A stretch of DNA of 13,518 nucleotides, from NCBI GenBank assembly GCA_045594065.1, contig JAZNXU010000044.1, positions 1-13,518 on the forward strand, read 5' to 3'. Position 1 is the first letter of the stretch; every line of letters starts with the position of its first letter. The position numbers and the translations under genes are program-made. Of the stretch, positions 7,454-13,379 are shown piece after piece. The notes under the pieces are model-generated. The model was given only the letters and a program-made list of their open reading frames with translations. It was not told the origin of the DNA and did no database searches. The DNA comes from SIG565 sp045594065. GTDB lineage: Bacteria; Bacillota; Clostridia; Oscillospirales; Acutalibacteraceae.

Positions 7454-8800
7454 ATGAACATTCGTAAAATTTCCAGTTTGCTATTAGCTGTGCTTTTGCT
7501 CTGCGCTTTATTTTCGACAGTTGCGACAGCACAAAGTACCGACACCATTAATATAAACATCAGCTCTGCCGCTCTAGATGGTAAAATATCCACAAGAGCT
7601 ACTGTAAGCAGTGAAATCAAAATAACCTCGGCGTCGCCGCTTGATTATATTTACATTATTTATTGGGACAAGCCCGTAGATTTTACACTATCGGCAAGTA
7701 ACAGCAACGAGAATTTTGAGGGTAAATATCTGCACAGACTTGTAGCGCTGCCCGAAAGTTTAAAGAAAAATGAGCTCACACTCAATTTCCACAATACTGC
7801 CTCAATTTCAGAAATTCAGGCTTTCTCAGGCAATGAGCTTCCCGAAAATGTCCAGAATTGGGAGGATAACAACTCGGTCGCCGATTTACTGCTTTTTTCA
7901 ACCCATGCCGACGATGAACAGCTCTTTTTTGCGGGTGTGCTGCCGCTTTATGCAACAAACGCGAACTGCGAAACACAGGTGGTGTACTTCACCGACCACA
8001 GTAACAACCTTATTCGCCGCCACGAGCTGTTAAACGGACTGTGGACAGTAGGTGTAACCCGCTACCCCGTGATAAGCGCCTTTCCCGATGCATACTCTGA
8101 GTCTTACGAGGGTGCGCTTAGCAACTTAGAACGGGCAGGATATACCGAAAGCGATGCACTCGGCTTTCAGGTTGAACAGATACGCCGTTTTCAGCCGTTG
8201 GTAATCCTCGGTCACGATTTAAAGGGCGAGTACGGTCACGGTCAACATATTTTAAACTCAAATCTGTTGACTCGGGCAGTAGAAGCCGCTGCCGACAGTG
8301 CGCAATTTCCCGAATCCGCCGCACTCTACGGCGCCTATAATACCCCAAAGCTGTATTTGCATTTATATGGTGAAAACCAAATCGTTTTAGACCTTGATAC
8401 TCCAATAAAGGGTATCGACAAAACGCCCTTTCAGCTATCGCAATTGGGCTATGCCTGCCACAATACCCAGCAGGGTTATTGGTTTACTGAATGGATAAAC
8501 GGCAAAAACGGCGAGATAACCAAGGCATCGCAAATAAAGAATTACTCGCCCTGCAGGTTCGGACTTTACCGCTCTACGGTGGGCGAAGACATTGAAAAAA
8601 CCGATTTGTTCGAAAATGTTACAATGCGTGCGCTTATTCCCAAACCCGAGCAGCAACCCGAAGAGCCAATATTCGATACCCCAAATGATACAACACCCCC
8701 TAAAAACAATGCCTCGATTATCATAATCGTTGCCGTAATAGTTGTTATATTATTTGTTTTCGGAGCACTGATTTTACACTTAACCAAAAAACAAAGATAA
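7454..8800 (+). CDS. Secreted, membrane-anchored PIG-L/LmbE-family deacetylase
   Basis: Probably a metal-dependent N-deacetylase of an amino-sugar substrate outside the membrane; the substrate is unknown. Of 448 residues, 1-26 are a Sec signal peptide (Arg-Lys, hydrophobic core, cleavage near ATA-QS). Residues about 30-135 form a beta-rich domain of unrecognised type. The PIG-L domain spans about 143-270: STHADDEQLF (149-158) is the metal-binding HPDDE-type motif, with Ala in place of the usual Pro, RRHEL (188-192) is the family's conserved RRxE motif, and YGHGQH (260-265) carries the second metal-binding histidine. Residues 397-420 are a Pro/Glu/Asn-rich linker, 421-443 a single TM helix, then a short basic tail (TKKQR), giving an extracellular catalytic domain tethered at its C-terminus. 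The gene sits alone between aminotransferase and jag on the opposite strand, with its own promoter. Likely targets are peptidoglycan or surface glycans. Confidence 0.87.
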   Translation: MNIRKISSLLLAVLLLCALFSTVATAQSTDTININISSAALDGKISTRATVSSEIKITSASPLDYIYIIYWDKPVDFTLSASNSNENFEGKYLHRLVALPESLKKNELTLNFHNTASISEIQAFSGNELPENVQNWEDNNSVADLLLFSTHADDEQLFFAGVLPLYATNANCETQVVYFTDHSNNLIRRHELLNGLWTVGVTRYPVISAFPDAYSESYEGALSNLERAGYTESDALGFQVEQIRRFQPLVILGHDLKGEYGHGQHILNSNLLTRAVEAAADSAQFPESAALYGAYNTPKLYLHLYGENQIVLDLDTPIKGIDKTPFQLSQLGYACHNTQQGYWFTEWINGKNGEITKASQIKNYSPCRFGLYRSTVGEDIEKTDLFENVTMRALIPKPEQQPEEPIFDTPNDTTPPKNNASIIIIVAVIVVILFVFGALILHLTKKQR

Positions 8801-8805
8801 ATAAA

Positions 8806-8842
8806 AAGAACGACCTAGAGGTATCACCTTTGGGTCGTTCTT
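8806..8842. terminator. Bidirectional terminator between the PIG-L gene and jag
   Basis: A perfect 10-bp stem AAGAACGACC / GGTCGTTCTT, with a further AGGT/ACCT pairing inside, separates two convergent genes. The arms end in T-rich sequence on both strands (TTCTTAAATATT on plus, TTCTTTTTATTTAT on minus). It can serve both transcripts. Confidence 0.85.
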
Positions 8843-8847
8843 AAATA

Positions 8848-9738
8848 TTAATTTATTTTACCGTAAAGCGGAAGCTCAGCATCCTTTTTAGGCTCGCGGG
8901 CTACTGCCGAAGCTGTAGGAGCCGCTGTGCGGTCGTTTCTGCCGCCGCGATGCGATTTTTCTGAGCTTATAACTACACGGCGATTTCCGCCCTCGCCAAT
9001 AGAATTAGAAGAAACACCTCGAATTTCCTGAACGGCGGTGTGAATGATTCTTCGCTCATAAGGATTCATTGGCTCAAGTGTGCGACTTCTGCCTGTTTTA
9101 AGCACCTGACGCGCAACGCGGTTAGCAAGACCTGTTAAAGCCTGCTCGCGCTTTTCGCGATAGTCACCAATGTTCAAAGACACCTTGTAATAACCGTTGC
9201 CGGCATTAGCAGAGAGTCCGGTTAAGTACTGAAGAGAATCTAAGGTTTCGCCCCTACGGCCGATAGCCACACCGAGGTTATCGCCTGAGAGATAGAACGC
9301 AGCGCCGTTATCACGAAGAGCTACCTTGATTTCAATGTTCGCACAGCCAAGCTGCTCTAAAATACCTGTAAGGTACTTTGCGGCATTTACTGCAGGGGAA
9401 TCAGCGGCAATCTCGCTTAAAGCTACCGCATTCTTTTCCTCCTCGCTCATTTCTATCGGAGTTTCTTCGGCTTTGTGTGCGCTTTTTTTAGCTTCATTTT
9501 TCTCTTTTTTATTATTTTTTGCCTTAGCGGGTCTTTTCTTGTCCTGCTTTTTATCGGGAACTTCGATAAAAGCCTTAACCTCTGCCTTAGCGCCGCCGAA
9601 AAGACCTAATACCTTGGGCTTCGGCATTGTAATTACATCAAATTGAACATCATCGTCTATTTTGGCACCGAGTTCTGAAAGAGCAGCCTCTTTGGCTTCT
9701 TCAATCGACTCGCCATAGCCTATGGCTTCCTTAATCAA
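8848..9738 (-). CDS. jag: RNA-binding protein KhpB (Jag/EloR), Jag_N-KH-R3H
   Basis: A cytoplasmic RNA-binding protein that in related Firmicutes affects cell elongation and division, often with KhpA. Domains over 296 residues: Jag_N at 1-57 (AIGYGESIEEAKEAAL, ending in VLGLFGGAKAEV), a long Lys/Glu/Ala-rich linker at about 61-112, a KH domain at about 115-192 with the GxxG loop as GRRG (160-163), and an R3H domain at about 205-258 with R229-x-x-x-H233 and SIGEGGNRRVVI (246-257). A basic, disordered tail follows. The start codon is TTG, fixed by GGAGGG at 9745-9750 six bases upstream and by the exact match of the N-terminus to the family. It is the last gene of the rpmH cluster, 12 nt after yidC, the usual order in Firmicutes. 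Confidence 0.95.
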   Translation of the reverse strand: MIKEAIGYGESIEEAKEAALSELGAKIDDDVQFDVITMPKPKVLGLFGGAKAEVKAFIEVPDKKQDKKRPAKAKNNKKEKNEAKKSAHKAEETPIEMSEEEKNAVALSEIAADSPAVNAAKYLTGILEQLGCANIEIKVALRDNGAAFYLSGDNLGVAIGRRGETLDSLQYLTGLSANAGNGYYKVSLNIGDYREKREQALTGLANRVARQVLKTGRSRTLEPMNPYERRIIHTAVQEIRGVSSNSIGEGGNRRVVISSEKSHRGGRNDRTAAPTASAVAREPKKDAELPLYGKIN

Positions 9739-9750
9739 GGATAACCCTCC

Positions 9751-10701
9751 TTACATATTAATATTGTTAATTGTTTTCTTTTCCTGTTCGTTTATTTTTA
9801 ATAGGTTTTTACCGCGCTCAACCGCTATCATCTTATAGGGACTGTAAAAATACTGCACACCCGCCTGAATAAGGCTGGAAACAAGGCTTGAGCAAGCCCA
9901 ATAGAAGCCAAGACCGCCCGGTGCATTAAATGCAATAACCATCGAGAAAATCGGCATTATAAGATTCATTGCCGCCATACTCGGAGCATCGGGGTTTATA
10001 GCCTTTTGCAGTCTTGTAGAAAGAAGACCCGAGAGGAATGCAGTTACGCCCGATAAAATCGGAATTATCCAAAGGCGGTTAATAGCGCTTGGGTCGAACG
10101 AAAATACCGCGCGCTGGGTAAGATCAATGCTGAATAAATAGAAATTCATCGGGTTTATCTGTGTGAAAATGGTGTCAAGACTGCCCTTTAAAGCAGCATC
10201 GGTCACAGAGCTCATATTCGCAGGATTGTTAATAAACTGAATAAGCGCAATCTCATCTGAATAATTGCTTTTTGCCATTAAGCCACTGTTCTTTAAACCC
10301 TCAATAGCGCTGTTTATAGTGCTGTTATCAACCGTTGTTAAATAAGAAATCGGTCGAGTAATGAGATAGAAAACGCTCATTAAGAAAACGAGCCTTATAA
10401 TCATCGGCAGGCAACCGCCCGACATAGATACATTTTCATCCTGATACAGCTTTTGCTGAGCCATAGCCATTTTCTGACGGTCATCGCCGTACTTTTTCTT
10501 CAATTCATCAAGCTTTGGCTTTATCTTAATTTGTTGAAGAGTGGTTTTCTGGCTTTTAATGCTGAGCGGTATCATCAGCGCATTAATAAGAATGGTGAAA
10601 ATAACTATAGTAACGGCAAAATTATTGCCGCAAACATACATAATTAAGCGCATTATAGGCGAAAGGATATATTCATTTATAACATTAAAAATTGCATTCA
10701 T
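9751..10701 (-). CDS. yidC: Membrane protein insertase YidC/Oxa1
   Basis: Inserts and folds membrane proteins, alone or with SecYEG. The 316-residue protein has the five-TM core: TM1 about 28-47, a cytoplasmic hairpin 50-92 rich in Lys/Gln, TM2 98-115 (GCLPMIIRLVFLMSVFYL), an external insert of about 60 residues, then TMs at about 200-225, 236-258 and 260-282. A basic tail follows. No lipobox is visible; instead an amphipathic N-terminal helix precedes TM1. In the stretch TILINALMIPLSIKS the position normally held by the hydrophilic-groove arginine (ILIRLLILPL in B. subtilis SpoIIIJ) is Asn40, while an arginine (R103) occurs in TM2 after GCLPMII. The ATG overlaps the yidD stop codon (TAATG), so the genes are probably translationally coupled. 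Confidence 0.95.
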   Translation of the reverse strand: MNAIFNVINEYILSPIMRLIMYVCGNNFAVTIVIFTILINALMIPLSIKSQKTTLQQIKIKPKLDELKKKYGDDRQKMAMAQQKLYQDENVSMSGGCLPMIIRLVFLMSVFYLITRPISYLTTVDNSTINSAIEGLKNSGLMAKSNYSDEIALIQFINNPANMSSVTDAALKGSLDTIFTQINPMNFYLFSIDLTQRAVFSFDPSAINRLWIIPILSGVTAFLSGLLSTRLQKAINPDAPSMAAMNLIMPIFSMVIAFNAPGGLGFYWACSSLVSSLIQAGVQYFYSPYKMIAVERGKNLLKINEQEKKTINNINM

Positions 10702-10958
10702 TAAATTTTTCTTCCTTTTAGCTTTTTAGAAGATGCTTCGGGCACGGGGTCATACCCCCCGCGGCAAAACGGATTACACCTGAGTATCCGCCAGATACTG
10801 AGTGCTGTGCCCTTTAGTGCCCCGTGAACTGTAAGTGCCTGTATAGCATACTCCGAGCAGGTCGGAGTAAAGCGACAGCACGGTCTTTTTAGGGGCGATA
10901 AGAATTTTCGGTAAAATTTTACCGCCGAAATCAATACTTTACTTATCATCTTGTTCAC
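10701..10958 (-). CDS. yidD: Membrane protein insertion efficiency factor YidD
   Basis: A small membrane-associated protein that assists YidC-dependent insertion. The 85 residues carry the family signature: FYRKFLSPLKRPCCRFTPTC, then SEYAIQAL, HGALKGTALSIWRILRCNPF and GGYDPVP, with the conserved cysteines. The longest frame starts with GTG at 10958, preceded closely by GGGAG; an ATG three codons later (10949) gives the more usual N-terminus MISKVLISAVKFYRKF and is an equally good start. The gene overlaps the 3' end of rnpA by 11-20 nt and its stop overlaps the yidC start, so the three genes form one tightly coupled unit. Confidence 0.95.
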   Translation of the reverse strand: MNKMISKVLISAVKFYRKFLSPLKRPCCRFTPTCSEYAIQALTVHGALKGTALSIWRILRCNPFCRGGYDPVPEASSKKLKGRKI

Positions 10959-11280
10959 ACGCTCCCGCGGCAGTCAGGTGGGAAAGCATTATTTCGGCAA
11001 GCTCATAGCTTTTATAGCTGAAAATGCCTGTGCGAGCCACAAATACTATCTGCCAGCCCCCAATAATTTTCGGGGTGACCTCACGGAATGCCGCGCTGAT
11101 TAGTCTTTTAGCGCGATTGCGCTCTACTGCACCGCCAAGCTTTTTGCTGACTGTTATACCGTAGCGGACACTGCCCGATTTTTCCGGCAGAATATAGGAA
11201 ACAAAGCCGCGGTGAATAAAGCTCTTGCCCCTGCCGTAAAGACGGCGGAACTCTTTGTTTAGTTTTAACTTTTCTGTCAT
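10939..11280 (-). CDS. rnpA: Ribonuclease P protein component
   Basis: The protein subunit of RNase P, which binds the pre-tRNA leader and the catalytic RNA (rnpB, also in this window). From the ATG at 11280 it has 113 residues, normal for the family. Visible: the N-terminal LNKEFRRLYGRGKS (7-20), YGITVSKKLGGAVERNRAKR (40-59) with the RNR signature at 54-56, and ISAAFREV (61-68). A longer in-frame start at 11322 is rejected: it would begin inside the upstream hairpin and add 14 residues unlike any RnpA. A GGGGA stretch precedes the chosen start. It lies between rpmH and yidD in the conserved cluster. Confidence 0.95.
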   Translation of the reverse strand: MTEKLKLNKEFRRLYGRGKSFIHRGFVSYILPEKSGSVRYGITVSKKLGGAVERNRAKRLISAAFREVTPKIIGGWQIVFVARTGIFSYKSYELAEIMLSHLTAAGACEQDDK

Positions 11281-11306
11281 TTTAAAATCCCCATTGATAG
11301 GATTAC

Positions 11307-11339
11307 AAAAAAGGAAAGCCACCCTTTTAAAAGTGGCTT
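11307..11339 (-). terminator. Partial terminator (attenuator) between rpmH and rnpA
   Basis: On the minus strand, just after the rpmH stop, a 7-bp stem AAGCCAC / GTGGCTT with an AT-rich loop is followed by TCCTTTTTT. This has the form of an intrinsic terminator inside the operon. As no second promoter is apparent before rnpA, it probably lets only part of the transcription continue, matching the need for much more L34 than RnpA. Confidence 0.7.
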
Positions 11340-11343
11340 GTGA

Positions 11344-11478
11344 TTAATAGCTGAGCTGCTTTCTGCCCTTAGCTCTGCGGCGGGCAAGTACTTTTCTGCC
11401 ATTTGCTGTAGCCATTCTCTTCATAAAGCCGTGCTCTTTTTTACGGTGAATTTTCTTGGGCTGGTAAGTTCTTTTCAT
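11344..11478 (-). CDS. rpmH: 50S ribosomal protein L34
   Basis: A small, very basic ribosomal protein of the large subunit. The 44 residues (MKRTYQPKKIHRKKEHGFMK at the N-terminus, then RMATANGRKVLARRRAKGRK and a short end) match the family throughout and have its exact length. The ATG at 11478 is preceded by AGGAGG at 11487-11492. It is the first gene of the rpmH-rnpA-yidD-yidC-jag cluster, with a consensus promoter about 150 nt upstream. In most Firmicutes dnaA lies on the other side of it, but it is not there in this window. Confidence 0.98.
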   Translation of the reverse strand: MKRTYQPKKIHRKKEHGFMKRMATANGRKVLARRRAKGRKQLSY

Positions 11479-11628
11479 TGCTTAAACCTCCTTTAGTTTT
11501 CAGGTGTGGCTTAACGGATTAACGAGTATTTTAACAAAGTACGGGCGAAAATCCGCTTTTTAAAAACGGATTTCGGATTATTCGCTCTACCCTACAGGGA
11601 TAGTATCCCTTATAAGCCTATCGTATAG

Positions 11629-11657
11629 ATTATACCCGCGAAGATGCGAAAAGTCAA
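11629..11657 (-). promoter_or_regulatory. Consensus sigma-A promoter for the rpmH cluster
   Basis: Minus strand TTGACT (11657-11652), 17-nt spacer, TATAAT (11634-11629): one mismatch in total. The predicted start near 11622 leaves a leader of about 145 nt before rpmH. It is probably very strong, as expected for a ribosomal protein gene. Confidence 0.88.
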
Positions 11658-11703
11658 CCTTTAATTTGCGGTTAGACGGGAAAATTATGCAAAACACAAT
11701 ATG

Positions 11704-11773
11704 TTGTGCTTCGCACAAGCAGATCGCCCCCGTCGCAAAACGAATATATCTCGCGCAATAACGCGCATGCCAC
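11704..11773 (-). repeat. Structured intergenic repeat, copy B (inverted relative to copy A)
   Basis: Read on the minus strand, the first 45 bases (from GTGGCATGCGCG to GCGACGGG) match copy A at 13273-13317 at 36 of 45 positions, mostly transitions, with a perfect 13-base core GCGCGAGATATAT. Both copies form the same two hairpins: a 5-bp stem with a 4-base loop (here GCGCG-TTAT-TGCGC) and a terminal hairpin with TTGT/ACAA ends (here TTGTGC-GAA-GCACAA). It looks like a member of a dispersed structured repeat family. Confidence 0.65.
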
Positions 11774-11774
11774 T

Positions 11775-11802
11775 AAAAAAGACCGCCGAAGCGGTCTTTT
11801 TT
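11775..11802 (-). terminator. Terminator of the LRR gene
   Basis: A perfect 6-bp stem GACCGC / GCGGTC with tetraloop TTCG on the minus strand, flanked by six A's and six T's. It starts three bases after the last stop codon of the LRR reading frame. The A-tract symmetry would also stop plus-strand transcription. Confidence 0.93.
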
Positions 11803-11804
11803 AA

Positions 11805-12431
11805 TTATTCAGCATCTTCTGCCGGTGCTTCTTCAACTGCCTGTTCTGCAGGAGCTTCTGCCTTGCCCTCAAGGGCTTCAAGCTTTGCTCTAAGCTCTGC
11901 TGCTTCAAGCTTAGCCTTTAAGGCTTCAACATCATCAGCAGCCGCTGCAGGAGCTTCGGACTTCTTCTTGCCGCCGAAAAGCTTACCTGTTGCGGCGAGA
12001 ATTACAACCACAATAATGGCTATGAGCATTATACCGCCGAATACACAAGCTATAACGATAAGTATAGTGGTCATACCATCGTCGTTCTGCTGGTAAATGG
12101 TATTGGTGCTGCCCTGTCCGTTAGTACCTGTGTTGTTATTGCCTGAGCCATTGCTGCCCTGTCCATTACCGGGGTTGGTCGGATTGGTATCATCAGGGTT
12201 GGTAGAGTCGCCAGGATTGGTGTTTTCTGCACCCGGCTTCTGGGTACCATAGCCCTCCTGATTCTCGGGTAATTCATCAAAGTAAGACTGCGGCTCGCTG
12301 TGAATTTTCAGTCCGTCGCCTTTACCTGAATCATTAGCATCAAGTAAAGCTCTTGCGTTTTCTTTTAAGAACTCTTCAACATCTGAATCCTCTACGCAAT
12401 AAATGTGATATGTTGCGTTACCCTTATTGTG
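11805..12431 (-). pseudogene. C-terminal part of the LRR surface protein, cut off by an in-frame TAA
   Basis: The frame of the LRR gene continues for 208 sense codons beyond the TAA at 12432-12434, with no further stop and no frame change. In order: the end of the folded domain (about 45 residues, with YHIYCVEDSDVEEFLKENA, a typical closing element of LRR_5 proteins), a Tyr/Glu/Pro stretch, an Asn/Gly/Thr/Pro-rich stalk (TNPGDSTNPDDTNPTNPG and similar), a single TM helix (TTILIVIACVFGGIMLIAII onward), a basic stop-transfer GGKKK, and a cytoplasmic Ala/Glu/Lys tail predicted as a helix or coiled coil. No ribosome binding site precedes the internal ATG at 12074, so independent translation of the TM-tail part (89 residues) is unlikely. 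Intact composition argues the interruption is recent, a sequencing error, or conditionally read through. Confidence 0.8.
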
Positions 12432-13118
12432 TTACCAAGGTGTATTAGTGACTTTCCACTGATATTTGTTAGCCTCTCCTGAGGTATCTGCAGAGGAGCC
12501 GATTTCGCAATCGGGGTTGCAGATGTAATACTCGATTTTTCCTATTTCGGCGTTTTTGTTGTGACCGAAAGAAGAGCCTTCGCAGATAAGCTCAACAGTT
12601 TCGGGGAACACTACCTTAGCCATTGATGTGCCTTGGAAAGCTAAGGGGAATATTTCCTTAACGCCGTAAGAAAGGGTTAATTCTTCAAGATATGTACAAC
12701 CCGAAAATGCACCGTAACCAACTCTTTCAACATTGCCTGGGATAGTAATCTCAGTAATCGGTGCGCTTGAGAAACAGTGCTCAGCAAGCTCTTCAAGCGA
12801 ATAAGGCAAAGTGATACTTTCAAGACTCGTACAATTTCTGAACGACCAGTAACCAACAACCTCAACGCCCTCTGGGATAACAAGCGAAGTAATATCCGCA
12901 TTGTTTTCAAATGCGTTTGCTCCAATTTCCTTAATACCTAAGGAAGCGAGGATTACAACATCGCCACCCGAGCCTATGTACTCTTCAAGTACACCATCGT
13001 ATGCGAGGAAATCGTCCTCGGAGCTTTCCTCTGCAGCAAATGCTACTGTGCCAATACCCATAATGCAACAGGTAAGCACAAGGGAAAGTACTGCTAATAA
13101 TGCCAATAGTTTTTTCAT
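12432..13118 (-). CDS. Secreted BspA-like leucine-rich repeat protein, N-terminal part (prematurely stopped)
   Basis: A 228-residue product with a Sec signal peptide at 1-29 (MKKLLALLAVL, cleavage near AFA-AEE) and about five LRR_5 (BspA/TpLRR) repeats of 22-23 residues from about 60 to 190. Examples are IKEIGANAFENNADITSLVI, PEGVEVVGYWSFRNCTSLES and PGNVERVGYGAFSGCTYLEE. Such surface proteins of gut and oral bacteria are thought to bind host or bacterial partners; no ligand can be named. The start is fixed by AAGGAGA at 13125-13131 and by the signal peptide. The reading frame ends at TAA (12432-12434) directly after NTPW, yet the same frame then encodes the stalk, TM anchor and tail. As written, the product would be secreted but not anchored. 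The whole gene would be 437 codons. It has its own promoter and terminator. Confidence 0.85.
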   Translation of the reverse strand: MKKLLALLAVLSLVLTCCIMGIGTVAFAAEESSEDDFLAYDGVLEEYIGSGGDVVILASLGIKEIGANAFENNADITSLVIPEGVEVVGYWSFRNCTSLESITLPYSLEELAEHCFSSAPITEITIPGNVERVGYGAFSGCTYLEELTLSYGVKEIFPLAFQGTSMAKVVFPETVELICEGSSFGHNKNAEIGKIEYYICNPDCEIGSSADTSGEANKYQWKVTNTPW

Positions 13119-13160
13119 ACTTATTCTCCTTTTTATATAAATTGCACATTATGCATTATT

Positions 13161-13189
13161 TTTATACTCCTATATAACAGAATTTTCAA
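13161..13189 (-). promoter_or_regulatory. Promoter for the LRR surface protein gene
   Basis: Minus strand TTGAAA (13189-13184), 17-nt spacer, TATAAA (13166-13161). The predicted start is near 13154, giving a short leader that contains the AAGGAGA ribosome binding site. The promoter lies inside the segment bounded by the two inverted repeats. Confidence 0.68.
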
Positions 13190-13272
13190 CAAGATTATTT
13201 TACGATATCAGCAAGATTTTAAATCTGTGGAATGTAGAATAATACAATTTCACGCGTGTAGTACAACCTTTG

Positions 13273-13342
13273 GTGGTATGCGCGCTGTCGCGCGAGATAT
13301 ATCCGCCTGACGACGGGTTGTATCGCCTGACGGCGATACAAC
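13273..13342 (+). repeat. Structured intergenic repeat, copy A
   Basis: The plus-strand partner of copy B at 11704-11773. It contains hairpin 1 (GCGCG-CTGT-CGCGC, 13280-13293), the shared core GCGCGAGATATAT, GACGACGGG, and a terminal perfect 11-bp hairpin (GTTGTATCGCC / GGCGATACAAC, 13317-13342, loop TGAC). The G-T pair in hairpin 1 of copy B replaces a G-C pair here, so pairing is kept. No transposase or target-site duplication is visible. Confidence 0.65.
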
Positions 13343-13372
13343 AAAGGCACTCTTCACTTGAAGAGTGCCTTT
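13343..13372 (-). terminator. Terminator-like hairpin downstream of the small peptide gene
   Basis: A perfect 13-bp stem AAAGGCACTCTTC / GAAGAGTGCCTTT with a 4-base loop, seven bases after the stop codon of the 45-residue peptide gene. On the minus strand the stem ends in TTT and is followed by GTTGT rather than a clean U run. It abuts the terminal hairpin of repeat copy A. Confidence 0.7.
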
Positions 13373-13379
13373 AATTTAG

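Larger units (their letters stand above)
11479..11804. other. Gene-free stretch upstream of rpmH
   Basis: 326 nt with no coding region. It holds, on the minus strand, the rpmH promoter and its roughly 145-nt leader (11479-11622), one copy of a structured repeat (11704-11773) and the LRR gene's terminator (11775-11802). The leader contains an inverted repeat (AATCCG and CGGATT arms around an AT core, 11551-11574) and GGGATACTATCCC. No DnaA-box cluster was found, so it does not look like oriC. Confidence 0.7.

Noticed and set aside
11281..11322. Longer rnpA start 14 codons upstream
   Set aside because: It begins within the terminator hairpin after rpmH and adds residues not seen in RnpA proteins; the internal ATG at 11280 fits the family length.
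12160..12235. Short GGTTGGT/GGATTGGT tandem-like pattern, considered as a CRISPR or VNTR
   Set aside because: The units are short, irregular and keep the reading frame of a TNPxD-type stalk; this is protein low complexity.
12071..12280. Minus-strand frame over the stalk-coding region
   Set aside because: The Asn/Gly/Pro-rich stalk is encoded in another frame, continuous with the LRR gene; this frame is a low-complexity shadow.
12432..12434. Stop recoding by selenocysteine, pyrrolysine or a reassigned genetic code
   Set aside because: The codon is TAA, not TGA or TAG, and TAA ends other genes in the window normally. A plain nonsense change or error is simpler.
11700..13345. Insertion sequence or phase-variable invertible promoter
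   Set aside because: No transposase or recombinase gene is visible, and the LRR promoter lies well inside the unit next to its gene, so inversion alone would not switch expression. The repeats are reported as a finding only.
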